This document shows positions 8,367 through 17,649 of a stretch of DNA of 41,376 nt, one piece after another; the stretch's first letter is position 1; each line of letters opens with the position of its first letter. The translations under genes and the position numbers were made by a program. The notes beneath the pieces were generated by a model. It was given only the letters and a program-made list of their open reading frames with translations, was not told the origin of the DNA and did no database searches. This stretch comes from Rhizobium sp. Root708 (GTDB lineage Bacteria; Pseudomonadota; Alphaproteobacteria; Rhizobiales; Rhizobiaceae), in assembly GCF_001429725.1 (NCBI RefSeq), contig NZ_LMHV01000016.1:329-41704 (forward strand), read 5' to 3'.

Positions 8367-9272
8367 TCAGAATTTCCGCACGTCGACAGCGAGCAGATCT
8401 TCTTCGTCGTCACGTTGTTTTCCGCCCAGCGCCGCAGCAACCGAGGAGATGAACGCGCCGATCAACAACGATATCGCACCGACCAGGGCCGTTGTCGCAG
8501 CGGCCTTCCGGGCCTTATCCGCGGCTGCCTGTGCGGCAACCTTGGCATCATCAATTTGTTTCAGCACTGTATCCACGCGTGCACGTGCATCGTCTTCCGA
8601 GATACCGGTGCGGGCCGAAACGATGTTTGCGATATAGGACTTATCCCCGTCTGGAACCTGTCCGTTGACGGCGCCCTGAAGAAGGATCCGGGAGACTTCG
8701 GCAGTAGCAGCGCCGTCGTTGCGCTCGGCATTCGCGCTCACACGCTCAGGACGAAGCAGGGCGTCGGTGAAGTAAGACGTCGAGAGGTCCGGTGAGGTCT
8801 GCGACACCGCTGCGGTGCCAGCGGCACCTGCACCAGCAACGGCAGCACCAGCAGCGGTCGCCCCAGCCCCTGCCAAAGTCGTGAGTGACGACGCCAAGAA
8901 ACCAGCAACGAAAATGGTTGCAACTGCCCAGCTAATAAGACCGTGGGCGGTGTCCCGAAAGAAGACCTCGTTCGTATGAACTGCGGCCCATTTCGTGCGC
9001 AGTCGACCCGTGAGGTATCCTCCGAGAGCGGATGAAAGCCACTGCACGACGACAAGCCATAAGGCTGCAGTGATGCCGACTGTTGCAGCCGAGCTGCTTT
9101 CGCCCGACCACGGGGAGACCATTGTCAGGCCAACACCGGAGCCCAGCAGCAGCAAGATCAGACTGGTGCCGATTGCTGCTGCGGCGCCGCCGATTATGGG
9201 GCCCCATGACGTTGCGGGTTTGGAGGATTCGACCGGCAGAGCGCTTCCCGCGCCGGGTTCTGAATAGGACAT
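8367..9272 (-). CDS. Conserved rhizobial membrane protein, Ala/Gly-rich
   Basis: A 301-residue membrane protein of a family I know only as hypothetical in rhizobia. Predicted membrane helices lie near residues 24-50, 64-86, 112-155 (Ala/Gly-rich, possibly two helices) and 262-283. Between them is a soluble segment with 'ISEDDARARVDTVLKQIDDAKVAAQAAADKARKAA', a likely coiled coil. The start at 9272 (AGGTG upstream) is favoured over the longer frame, which would run through the small gene and promoter ahead of it. It follows the 25-residue peptide gene after 8 bases and shares its EcfG-type promoter. A role in envelope stress is inferred from that control only. Confidence 0.8.
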   Translation of the reverse strand: MSYSEPGAGSALPVESSKPATSWGPIIGGAAAAIGTSLILLLLGSGVGLTMVSPWSGESSSAATVGITAALWLVVVQWLSSALGGYLTGRLRTKWAAVHTNEVFFRDTAHGLISWAVATIFVAGFLASSLTTLAGAGATAAGAAVAGAGAAGTAAVSQTSPDLSTSYFTDALLRPERVSANAERNDGAATAEVSRILLQGAVNGQVPDGDKSYIANIVSARTGISEDDARARVDTVLKQIDDAKVAAQAAADKARKAAATTALVGAISLLIGAFISSVAAALGGKQRDDEEDLLAVDVRKF

Positions 9273-9280
9273 CTTTGCAC

Positions 9281-9358
9281 CTATCGAACGAAGAGAGCGA
9301 GAAGGATGATGATCGGCAATGGAACACCGAGAAGCCAGAGTAGAATGCCGCGACCCAT
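9281..9358 (-). CDS. 25-residue single-span membrane peptide
   Basis: A tiny gene: 'MGRGILLWLLGVPLPIIILL' followed by ALFVR. It is almost entirely one hydrophobic helix with a basic residue at each end. CGGAG lies eight bases before the ATG, and the start sits 39 bases below an exact EcfG promoter. Nearly identical peptides occur, to my recollection, ahead of stress genes in other rhizobia. It may be a membrane-active stress peptide or a partner of the membrane protein encoded immediately downstream. Confidence 0.7.
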   Translation of the reverse strand: MGRGILLWLLGVPLPIIILLALFVR

Positions 9359-9396
9359 GATATGTCTCCGTAAAGCTGGTTGTAATGCCGCAGGGG

Positions 9397-9421
9397 AACG
9401 CGCATTCGTGGCCGTTGTTCC
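9397..9421 (-). promoter_or_regulatory. EcfG general-stress promoter, exact consensus
   Basis: GGAAC-N16-CGTT on the minus strand with no mismatch, 39 bases before the 25-residue peptide gene. It is arranged back to back with the promoter at 9626. Confidence 0.8.
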
Positions 9422-9625
9422 GTGTGGAGCCGTGGTGAACGGAAGTGTTCCCGAAGGCTGGCCTGCCACGGACGGGCAGCTTCACGTCTTTCGTATCGTC
9501 GTCAGCGCTACATCGACCTTATCTTACCTCAAGGGCGGGGCCTTTTCCGGCGTCGCAGCGCGGCAAGAAGTTGGTGACGGGAGCCCCATCCTGCGGGGGG
9601 CGATTTTGGATACCTTTGGTCTTTC

Positions 9626-9650
9626 GGAACCTAGTCGCCGGACCATCGTT
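9626..9650 (+). promoter_or_regulatory. EcfG general-stress promoter, exact consensus, of the glycan cluster
   Basis: GGAAC-N16-CGTT without mismatch, 125 bases before the first glycosyltransferase gene. It is the only promoter-like element I see ahead of the four coupled genes up to 17649. Confidence 0.75.
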
Positions 9651-9774
9651 GATCAGCGCTATTCCGCCGCTCCCCACAATAACATGGTTCATCTAAATGT
9701 CGGCAGGGTCCAAAAACCACCATAGCTCTGCAAATTCGTCTTTGTTGGCGGCACGGACGCCAAGGCGAGGGATC

Positions 9775-10968
9775 ATGGATAAGTTTCCTGGCCGAGGCGA
9801 ACGGCGGCTGGTGGTCATCAGTGACTACCAGGAAGGACATTTCCAGGATGTGACACTTCCGTCGCCGGTTGATTTTCAAGCCAGATGGGTGGAGCGCGGT
9901 ATCGGGCGACGCCGTTTGGGTGTCGATCTAAATGAGAAATTCGATGTAGCAGGTAGCTATATAGAACGTCTCCCGCTTGCTTGTTTGCGGTCAGGTCTTG
10001 TCGACAGCGCCGAGATTTGGACTCACAGCCGCGACGCCGAGCCAGTTTCGGTAGACGAGGACATCGGCCTCCTGAGGCGCAAGGCATTCAGACTGAACGG
10101 CCCCGCAGCCCCGTTCGCCTCGAACGATATGTTGGGCTACGTCGCGGCTTTCGGAGCCCCTGATATCTTGTGCGTTTGGGGGCTTGGCGTCGACGAGGAG
10201 ATTATGCGCGCCTGCAGCGACAGCTTTAAGATCTACAATTCGATCGACGCGCCGGCGTTGCGGATACCCCCTGACGTCAGTCGACATTTCGATCTTGTCC
10301 TGACGGGTGCGGACTGGCAGTCCAAGGAGGTGCAGCGTATCCATCCCGGAATGGCAACGCTGGTGCTGCCACTTGGTCCTGAGTTCGCGTCCGACACCAT
10401 GTTCAGGCCACTCGGACTGGAGAAGATCTATGACGTCATCTATGTGGCCGCCGCGCAGCCGTATAAATGCCACGAGGTTCTCTTCGAGGCGTTGGCAAAA
10501 ATCCCCGTGCCGCTCAGGGCCCTCTGTATTTGCGGCTACGGAGAAATGGTCGACGCTTTCAAGTCTCGGACAGCGGAACTAGGAGTTGACGTTGAATTCA
10601 TCGGCCCGCCAGGCGTAGGCTACGAGGAAGTCAACCGTTACATGAACCAATCGAAAATCGGGGTCGTGTGTGGCGTGAACGATGGAGCGCCGGCCATCCT
10701 CACGGAGTACATGCTGGCCGGCATTCCAGTACTCGCTAACGAAAAACTCGCCTGCGGCCTTCAATACATCACTGGCGATACTGGGCTGGCTGTCCACGGG
10801 GCCCAGTTCGATCAGGGAATCCTTGAAATGATGGGGAGACTGGATACCTTTTCTCCTCGCAAGACTGTCTGCGAGAACTGGCTCTGGCCGTCTTCGATGG
10901 CGAAACTAGTAAGCGCTATCCAATCAACCGCAAGAGGGCAGCTTATTTTCCCGAACGAGGAACTATAG
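9775..10968 (+). CDS. Glycosyltransferase, GT4-like, first gene of glycan cluster
   Basis: A 397-residue cytoplasmic glycosyltransferase with a GT-B fold. The N-terminal half is divergent ('RRLVVISDYQEGHFQDV'). The C-terminal half has a typical nucleotide-sugar site: 'IYVAAAQPYKCHEVLFEALAKI', 'FIGPPGVGYEEVNRYMNQSKIGVV' and 'NDGAPAILTEYMLAGIPVLA' near residue 301, where the Glu of the TEYMLAGIPV motif contacts the donor. Donor and acceptor are not predictable. The ATG at 9775 follows GCGAGGG; the open frame extends 26 codons upstream without a binding site. It heads an operon of four genes, with a 45-base gap to the next. Confidence 0.85.
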   Translation: MDKFPGRGERRLVVISDYQEGHFQDVTLPSPVDFQARWVERGIGRRRLGVDLNEKFDVAGSYIERLPLACLRSGLVDSAEIWTHSRDAEPVSVDEDIGLLRRKAFRLNGPAAPFASNDMLGYVAAFGAPDILCVWGLGVDEEIMRACSDSFKIYNSIDAPALRIPPDVSRHFDLVLTGADWQSKEVQRIHPGMATLVLPLGPEFASDTMFRPLGLEKIYDVIYVAAAQPYKCHEVLFEALAKIPVPLRALCICGYGEMVDAFKSRTAELGVDVEFIGPPGVGYEEVNRYMNQSKIGVVCGVNDGAPAILTEYMLAGIPVLANEKLACGLQYITGDTGLAVHGAQFDQGILEMMGRLDTFSPRKTVCENWLWPSSMAKLVSAIQSTARGQLIFPNEEL

Positions 10969-11013
10969 TGACTAATGCAGGTTCACCAACGCAACATAGC
11001 GTGGGGATCTCGC

Positions 11014-12168
11014 ATGAATCTTCTGACAGCTTTCAAGACAATTGATCATCGCGCGCCGATAGTTTGCTTTTCTCACCTGCGTTGGGATTTTGTCGTTCAG
11101 CGACCCCAGCATCTGATGGAGAGATTTTCCTGCGATCGTCCGGTAGTCTTCTTCGAAGAGTTCATTCCGACTGATCACCATCTGGCGTATTTCGAGGTCC
11201 ATTGCTTCGAGGGAACAGCGGTAAAGGCCATAAGACCTCGCGTGCCCCACTGGTGGTCCGCCAGCGAACGTCAAACAGCGCTTTCGCGATTGCTCGACGA
11301 GGTGCTCGCCTTGTTTTGCAGTAATAAGCCAGTTCTGTGGTTCTACACGCCGTTGATGTACGGCTTCGCGCGTCACGTCGACGCGCAAGCGGTTGTCTAC
11401 GACTGTATGGATGAACTCGCGAATTTCAAATTTGCGCCACCTGAGATCAAGCACGCAGAGGCTGAGCTTTTGAGCCGCGCCGACGTGGTATTCACTGGAG
11501 GGAAAAGCCTCTTCGAGGCTAAAAACGACCGGCACGCCAACGTCCACTGTTTTCCCTCAAGCGTCGATGTTGCGCATTTCAGCGCGGCCAGGGTCTGCGA
11601 TGCTGCGCCTGCGGATCAAGCCTCGATAGGTTCGCCGCGCTTTGGCTATGTCGGCGTTATCGACGAGCGAATCGACCTGGAACTGGTGGCCAGCGTCGCG
11701 CGAATGAGGCCAAACTATTCGTTTGTTTTCGTCGGTCCTGTGGTAAAGATTTTGCCGGCGGACCTGCCTCAAGGGGCAAACCTCCACTATCTTGGCCGGA
11801 AAAGTTACCTTGAGCTTCCGGCGTATCTCAGCGGCTGGCACGCAGCGCTGATGCCATTCGCGCACAACGATGCCACCCGGTATATAAGCCCTACCAAGAC
11901 ACCTGAATATCTCGCGGCGGGTCTTCCAGTCGTTAGCACGCGTATAGCGGATGTTGTATCGGGCTATGGCCAGATACCGGGCGTTTTTCTCGTAGATGGA
12001 GCCACGCAGTTCGCCGAAGCCTGCGACGAGGCATGCAGGATGGATTCAACCGACACGACTTGGCGCGCGGTGATCGATGAAAAGCTTTCCCAGTCATCGT
12101 GGGATCAGACTTTCGCGAGGATGAAAGTCCTGGTCGAACGCGCTGTCGCGCGAGAACTCCATGTCTGA
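11014..12168 (+). CDS. Glycosyltransferase of the 'HLRWDFVxQRPQHLM' type
   Basis: A 384-residue GT-B glycosyltransferase. Its N-terminal signature 'FSHLRWDFVVQRPQHLMERF' is characteristic of a group often encoded beside UDP-galactopyranose mutase; no mutase is present in this window. The donor-site region near residue 287 reads 'ISPTKTPEYLAAGLPVVSTRI'. The ATG at 11014 has GGGGA seven bases upstream; the in-frame ATG at 10975 has only a distant GAGG. Its stop overlaps the start of the next gene by eight bases, implying coupled translation. Confidence 0.85.
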   Translation: MNLLTAFKTIDHRAPIVCFSHLRWDFVVQRPQHLMERFSCDRPVVFFEEFIPTDHHLAYFEVHCFEGTAVKAIRPRVPHWWSASERQTALSRLLDEVLALFCSNKPVLWFYTPLMYGFARHVDAQAVVYDCMDELANFKFAPPEIKHAEAELLSRADVVFTGGKSLFEAKNDRHANVHCFPSSVDVAHFSAARVCDAAPADQASIGSPRFGYVGVIDERIDLELVASVARMRPNYSFVFVGPVVKILPADLPQGANLHYLGRKSYLELPAYLSGWHAALMPFAHNDATRYISPTKTPEYLAAGLPVVSTRIADVVSGYGQIPGVFLVDGATQFAEACDEACRMDSTDTTWRAVIDEKLSQSSWDQTFARMKVLVERAVARELHV

Positions 12169-15100
12169 CGCCAAGCGCGTGGTCATCGCGACCGACAGCC
12201 TTGAACCGTCGGGTATGGGCGAACATATGCTGGACCTCGGACAGGGCCTACAACAGGCCTTCGATGTCACGTTTGCAGTCATGGGATCCGACCGCACGGG
12301 CTTGCTCCCGCGAGCGGCCAGAAGTGCCATGAAAGTGAAGTTGGCGGCGGACGATTTGGAGTTTGAAGACTGGCTACGACGTTCTGGCGCGGACCTTTTG
12401 CATGTTCACGCTGGAATAGGCTGGGAAGGACATGAACTTGCGGCGGCTGGTATCGCTTGCAAAATCCCGGTTATCCGAACCGAGCATCTCCCGTATCTGT
12501 TGACTGACCTGGAACAGAAACGGCGCTATCTCGCCGCAACGGACGCAATCTCCCATCATATTGCCGTCTCCGAAGCCTCAAAGGCGAGCTATCTCGCAGA
12601 GGGCGTATCCAGCGAGCGCATAACCGTCGTCAGGAACGGGGTCCAGGCTATGAGGCCGACAAGTGGGTCGGGTTCAATAGCTGGAGAACTCGGGATCGCG
12701 GGGAAGATCATCCTGCTGACAGTTGCGCGGTTCACCCCTCAAAAGGATCACGCTTCTCTTATCAAAGCTTTTCCAGAGATCCTGGCGGCGGTCCCGGCTG
12801 CCATCTTGCTGCTCGTGGGTGCCGGCGAAGAGCAGTCCAATCTTGAAGCTCTCGTAGAAGATCTCGGGCTGAAATCCCTCGTGCTGTTTCTAGGAGCAAG
12901 AACCGACGTTGCTGACCTGATGCACGCGGCAGATGTTTTCATTCTCCCATCGCAGTTTGAAGGCCTTCCCCTAGCGGTCCTGGAAGCCATGTCGGCCGGA
13001 TTGCCAGTCGTCGCGACCCGCATTGGCGGGAGCGTCGAGGCGTTGGGGGAAGACCACGCCTATTTCGCCGAGCCTGGAAGCGCACGGTCAATTGCCGAGG
13101 TCGTCATCCGCGCGCTCACGGACGCCGATGGCCGCAAAGCTGTTGGCGAGGCCGGGCTGGAACGGTTCGAGCGCCAGTTCACCGCCTCTCGGATGGTGCG
13201 GGAGACCGTCGATGTCTACCGTCGCCATATTGTCAGCAATCAATTTTCGAAGGATCACAGGATGACGAAGACACGCCTCGGGTTTATCGGTGTTGGCGGG
13301 ATCGCTCAACGTCACTTGAACATCCTTGCGAGCTTTGACGACATCGAACTTGTTGCCTTCGCCGATCCGGACCTTGATCGCGCGGATGCTGCCGCCTCCC
13401 GCTTCGGCGCCAAATCCTATCGTGAACACCGGGAAATGCTGGACGCTGAGGAGCTGGATGCAGCATACATCTGCATACCCCCGTTTGCACATGGTCCACC
13501 GGAGTTCGACTTAATTGAACGCCGCATTCCGTTTTTCGTTGAGAAGCCGCTGACAAGAGACATCAGGCTTGCAGAAGACATCGCGGACAAGGTGAACAGA
13601 GCAGGCCTCATCACTGGTGTGGGGTACCACTGGCGCTATCTTGACACCGTCGATGAGGCGCGCGGGTTGCTTAGCGACAACCCAGCTCAGCTCCTCTCCG
13701 GATACTGGCTAGACTCAACGCCACCGCCCCAATGGTGGTGGAAAGAAGAGCAGTCTGGCGGACAGATGGTCGAGCAAACGACTCATCTGCTCGATCTTGC
13801 CCGTTTTCTGGTCGGCGAAATCACCGAGGTTTACGGGCGGACAGGCCATATGGACCGCGGGGATTACCCTGGCCTTGACGTCCCGACCGTAACGACCGCC
13901 AACCTGACCTTCGATACTGGTGTGCTAGCCAACATCTCCTCGACCTGTTTGCTGGGCTGGAGCCATCGTGTCGGACTTCACATTTTCGCAGACAAACTGG
14001 CGATCGAGCTCAACGACCATGAAATCATGGTGGACGTCGGTCGCGGTCGCCCAGTGCGAGCGGCGGAAGGCGACCCGGTCTGGAGAGAAGACAGGGATTT
14101 CATCGATGCCGTCCGAGGCGGTCCCAATAACATTCGTTGTCCTTACGGCGATGCGCTCGTTACCCACCGTCTTGCTCTCGCGGTAATGGCGTCGGCTAAG
14201 AGCGGTGAAGCCGTAAGGCTCCCGCCGGCGAGTTTCGATCGAAACGCCCTATCGCCGCTTCAATTTCAGCACGCGGAAGATCATGTCCCGACCTTGCCAA
14301 ATGGTCACCGGATTGTTCGATCCCTTGGTGTGAAAGGCCCGTCGGAAGCCTATCTGTTCGATTATGAGGAGGGGCCGACGCCGGACGGCCAAGTCAGGCT
14401 GGAGACGCTGTATACGGGGTTGTCAGCCGGGACAGAACTGACTTTCCTCAAGAATACCAACCCCTACTTCCATTCTCGCTTTGACGGCGGACGGGGTGTC
14501 TTTTTGCGGAATGAGCCCGATCTTCATTACCCCGTTCCTTTTCTTGGCTACATGGAAGTGGCGAGGGTCGCCGAATCCAAGACCACCGGGTTTTTCGAGG
14601 GGCAGATTGTCGCTGGGACTTTTGGTCATAAAAGCGGACATACGGCTGACCCCTACCACGAAACACTCATCGCCTTTCCCGACGACATCGATCCTATCTT
14701 GGGGATCTTCGCCGCTCAGATGGGTCCAATCGCTGCCAACGGAATTCTTCACGCTGACGCGGAAATGTTTGGATCCCAGGTCGCATCACTCGGATCTGGT
14801 ATCGCCGGGCGGCCCGTAATCGTCGCTGGGGCGGGGCCGGTCGGATTCATGACCGCCCTGTTCGCTCGAAAGGCTGGCGCTTCCGAAGTGGTCATCACCG
14901 ATCCGTCTCCGTTCCGACGTGGCAAGGCCAGCGCTATGGGCCTGATCGCGATGACCGAGGATGACGCGTGGCAGCACGCCAAGGCAAGATGGCACGACGG
15001 GACTATGGGGCGGGGCGCCGATATCGTGTTTCAGACCAGAGCCAGTCCCGAAAGTCTCCACCTCGCGATGAAAGCCCTGCGTCCCCAGGGAACTGTCGTG

Positions 15101-15397
15101 GACCTGGCATTCTATCAAGGTGGTTCGCCCGAACTTAGACTCGGGGAGGAATTCCATCACAACGGTTTGAGCATCAAATGCGCTCAGATCAACAGGGTGC
15201 CACGATCCCTCGCTGCAAGTTGGGATAGGCGCAGGCTGGCGGCAGAAACCATCGAACTTCTTCGTTGCGATGGACCGTCGATCCGGGAACACCTGATTAC
15301 GCAGGTCATACCGATGTCGGATGGTCCCGCATTCCTACGAAATCTGATCGACAATCGGCCAGATTTTATTCAGGTCGTGTTCGAGGCCGATCAATGA
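12161..15397 (+). CDS. Triple fusion: glycosyltransferase + Gfo/Idh/MocA oxidoreductase + MDR-type dehydrogenase
   Basis: One uninterrupted 1078-codon frame with three enzyme domains. Residues 1-366 are a GT4 glycosyltransferase (donor site 'PSQFEGLPLAVLEAMSAGLP' near 263). Residues 368-700 are a Gfo/Idh/MocA NAD(P) sugar oxidoreductase ('GFIGVGGIAQRH', then 'FFVEKPLTRD' with the family EKP motif). Residues 715-1078 are a medium-chain dehydrogenase with Rossmann motif 'VAGAGPVGFMTALFARKAG' near 888; the usual zinc-site cysteine and GHE motifs are replaced by 'LSAGTELTF' and 'FLGYMEVARV', so it is probably zinc-independent. Codon 368 is an ATG preceded by AAGGATCACAGG, so the last two domains may also be made alone. 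The order is the reverse of the known ADH-then-Gfo/Idh bi-domain oxidoreductases. It likely makes and transfers a modified sugar. Confidence 0.8.
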   Translation: MSDAKRVVIATDSLEPSGMGEHMLDLGQGLQQAFDVTFAVMGSDRTGLLPRAARSAMKVKLAADDLEFEDWLRRSGADLLHVHAGIGWEGHELAAAGIACKIPVIRTEHLPYLLTDLEQKRRYLAATDAISHHIAVSEASKASYLAEGVSSERITVVRNGVQAMRPTSGSGSIAGELGIAGKIILLTVARFTPQKDHASLIKAFPEILAAVPAAILLLVGAGEEQSNLEALVEDLGLKSLVLFLGARTDVADLMHAADVFILPSQFEGLPLAVLEAMSAGLPVVATRIGGSVEALGEDHAYFAEPGSARSIAEVVIRALTDADGRKAVGEAGLERFERQFTASRMVRETVDVYRRHIVSNQFSKDHRMTKTRLGFIGVGGIAQRHLNILASFDDIELVAFADPDLDRADAAASRFGAKSYREHREMLDAEELDAAYICIPPFAHGPPEFDLIERRIPFFVEKPLTRDIRLAEDIADKVNRAGLITGVGYHWRYLDTVDEARGLLSDNPAQLLSGYWLDSTPPPQWWWKEEQSGGQMVEQTTHLLDLARFLVGEITEVYGRTGHMDRGDYPGLDVPTVTTANLTFDTGVLANISSTCLLGWSHRVGLHIFADKLAIELNDHEIMVDVGRGRPVRAAEGDPVWREDRDFIDAVRGGPNNIRCPYGDALVTHRLALAVMASAKSGEAVRLPPASFDRNALSPLQFQHAEDHVPTLPNGHRIVRSLGVKGPSEAYLFDYEEGPTPDGQVRLETLYTGLSAGTELTFLKNTNPYFHSRFDGGRGVFLRNEPDLHYPVPFLGYMEVARVAESKTTGFFEGQIVAGTFGHKSGHTADPYHETLIAFPDDIDPILGIFAAQMGPIAANGILHADAEMFGSQVASLGSGIAGRPVIVAGAGPVGFMTALFARKAGASEVVITDPSPFRRGKASAMGLIAMTEDDAWQHAKARWHDGTMGRGADIVFQTRASPESLHLAMKALRPQGTVVDLAFYQGGSPELRLGEEFHHNGLSIKCAQINRVPRSLAASWDRRRLAAETIELLRCDGPSIREHLITQVIPMSDGPAFLRNLIDNRPDFIQVVFEADQ

Positions 15398-17649
15398 CGG
15401 TCGAGCAAGATCATTCACCCGTGCGCATTCTGTTCGTCTTCGCTTGGCTCGTGGTCGGCGGGGAGGAAACAGAGGTTCGTCTCCTCGCGGCTAATCTTGA
15501 TCCTCACCGGTTCAAGATCGATGTTGTTGCCTGCTTCCGTAAAGCTGGCATGCCGGAACAGACGCATCAGCAACTCAAGGCTCTTGGAGTCCACGTTGAC
15601 ACCGCGCCATACGACCTCTCGTTCGAGGACACAGTCTCGTACCTCGCAGACAAGGTGGCAGGCTATGACCTTCTCGTCTCATGCCAGAACGTTGCGGACA
15701 TCTACCCCGCTCTGGAACGGTTGAAGCTGCGCCCGCCTCTCATCGAGCACGGCGGACTGATTTCCGAAGCTGAAGCGGGACCAAAACACTTTACTTCGCG
15801 GTACGTGGGTGTGTGTCGCACAATCACGGAGGCGGCTGCAGCCAGAATGCCTGGACGCCAACACCATGCGGTCGAAATACCGTCCATGGTCGATCTACGC
15901 GAGTTCGGTGGGGGCCAACGCGACGCGGTGCGATCATCCTTGGGAATTGATGAAAGCGACATCCTGATCGGGTGGGTGGGAAGGCTTGACCCCAAGAAGA
16001 ACGTTGAGGACTTCATCAATGCGGCGGCCTCCGTCCAACGGAGCTGTCCTAAAGCCAGGTTCGTCGTCATCGGCGGCCCCGATGCTTTCCATCCAGAGTA
16101 TGCTGTTGCGCTTCGTCAACTTGCGAACGCGCTGGGCCTTGGCGCGACGTTGTCGTTCCTGGGCGACCGAGCAGATATCCCCGACCTGCTGTCAGGAATG
16201 GACATCTTTGTCTGGCTTTCCAAGGGTGAGGGGATGCCGCATGTGATCGCAGAAGCCGGCGCTGCATCTCTTCCGGTGATCGCAACGCCTGACAATGGCG
16301 TCCTGCAGCAAATCGAAGACGGGGTTTCCGGAATACTGGTTCCCCATGGAAATCCGGGCGCCGTGGCGGTGGGTATCCAGCGCCTGATCGACGCTCCGAG
16401 CGCACGCAATTCCCTGGGGCGGCAACTGCGATCAAAAGTCGAGAAAAACTATAGTGTCTCGGCAGTCGTTCCATTGTGGGAGACGCTTTTTTACGACGTG
16501 TTGCTGGAACGGAAGGCTGGTCAACCCAAAAGGATTTTCAAGTCTTTTCTACAGGGCGGCTTCGAGTGCTCGACACACCGTTTGCGCCAACGGGACGGCG
16601 AACCGCAGGGGCGTCGCCTAGACCTTATTCAGTCGACACAGCACGACAACCATGCGTACCAGGATTATCTGCGGCTACAGCATTTCGGCATACGAACCGT
16701 CCGCGACGGGTTTCGATGGCATCTGATCGATAGGGCCGGCGGCTACGATTGGTCCAGCGTGCGCTCGATGCTGAGGGCGGCGTCAATCTCGGGCTCGCAG
16801 GTGATTTGGGACCTGCTCCATTATGGTTGGCCCGACGATCTGGACATCTGGTCTCCGAAGTTTGTCGAGCGTTTCGCAAAATTTGCCGGAGCATGTGCGG
16901 CGGTCGTGCAAGATGAAACCGACGTTGTCCCGTTCTACTGCCCCGTAAACGAGATCTCGTTCTTCGCGTGGGGTGGTGGTGATGCGGCCTATTTGAACCC
17001 TTTTGCCCGCCGCCGTGGATTCGAACTGAAGGTCCAGTTGGCAAGAGCCGCGATCGCGGCCATGGATGCCATTCGCGCCGTCGATGTCCGCGCCCGTTTC
17101 GTCCATTGCGACCCGGTTATCAACGTGGTCGCTGATCCCGTCCGCCCTTGGGACGCGGGCGCCGCGGAGGGCCACCGGCTTGCGCAATTTCAAGGTTGGG
17201 ATCTGATAGAAGGCAGGATCTGGCCACAGATTGGCGGGCGTCCCGATTATCTGGATATTATTGGCCTCAACTACTACTTCAACAATCAATGGATCCATGG
17301 AGGTTCTCCGATCGATATCGGACACAGGCAGTACAAGCCGCTTCGAAACATTCTTGCGGAGACGTACGCGCGCTACGGTCGCCCGATGCTGATTGCCGAG
17401 ACAGGTATCGAGGGCGATCGGCGAGCTTCCTGGATCGCGTACGTAGCCGGGGAAGCGTCAGCGGCTATCGCGGCCGGTGTGCCATTGGAGGGGGTCTGCC
17501 TATACCCGATCTTGAACCATCCAGGCTGGGACGACGATCGTGACTGTCAAAACGGCCTTTTGTCGGCTTCAGTCGGCTCAAACTTCAGGTCCATTTCGGA
17601 TGAGCCCTTCGCTCTCACCTTGGAGCGTCAGTTCTTGCGTTTTTCGTGA
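15394..17649 (+). CDS. Fusion: glycosyltransferase + GH1-like glycoside hydrolase
   Basis: A 751-residue protein starting at an ATGA overlap with the previous stop. Residues 1-375 are a GT4 glycosyltransferase ('GWVGRLDPKKNVEDFINAA' near 193; 'SKGEGMPHVIAEAGAASLPV' near 276 with the donor-site Glu). Residues 385-751 form a TIM-barrel hydrolase like family 1 beta-glycosidases: 'YQDYLRLQHFGIRTVRDGFRW', acid/base Glu520 in 'FYCPVNEISFFAW' (compare TFNEP) and nucleophile Glu669 in 'PMLIAETGIEGD' (compare ITENG). Both catalytic Glu are kept. A synthesising and a cleaving domain in one chain suggests trimming, transglycosylation or editing of the same glycan. It has no signal peptide, so it acts in the cytoplasm. 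It is the last gene of the cluster. Confidence 0.8.
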   Translation: MTVEQDHSPVRILFVFAWLVVGGEETEVRLLAANLDPHRFKIDVVACFRKAGMPEQTHQQLKALGVHVDTAPYDLSFEDTVSYLADKVAGYDLLVSCQNVADIYPALERLKLRPPLIEHGGLISEAEAGPKHFTSRYVGVCRTITEAAAARMPGRQHHAVEIPSMVDLREFGGGQRDAVRSSLGIDESDILIGWVGRLDPKKNVEDFINAAASVQRSCPKARFVVIGGPDAFHPEYAVALRQLANALGLGATLSFLGDRADIPDLLSGMDIFVWLSKGEGMPHVIAEAGAASLPVIATPDNGVLQQIEDGVSGILVPHGNPGAVAVGIQRLIDAPSARNSLGRQLRSKVEKNYSVSAVVPLWETLFYDVLLERKAGQPKRIFKSFLQGGFECSTHRLRQRDGEPQGRRLDLIQSTQHDNHAYQDYLRLQHFGIRTVRDGFRWHLIDRAGGYDWSSVRSMLRAASISGSQVIWDLLHYGWPDDLDIWSPKFVERFAKFAGACAAVVQDETDVVPFYCPVNEISFFAWGGGDAAYLNPFARRRGFELKVQLARAAIAAMDAIRAVDVRARFVHCDPVINVVADPVRPWDAGAAEGHRLAQFQGWDLIEGRIWPQIGGRPDYLDIIGLNYYFNNQWIHGGSPIDIGHRQYKPLRNILAETYARYGRPMLIAETGIEGDRRASWIAYVAGEASAAIAAGVPLEGVCLYPILNHPGWDDDRDCQNGLLSASVGSNFRSISDEPFALTLERQFLRFS

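Noticed and set aside
10975..11013. Upstream ATG for the second glycosyltransferase
   Set aside because: Only a distant GAGG. The ATG at 11014 has a properly spaced GGGGA and fits the usual N-terminus of the family.
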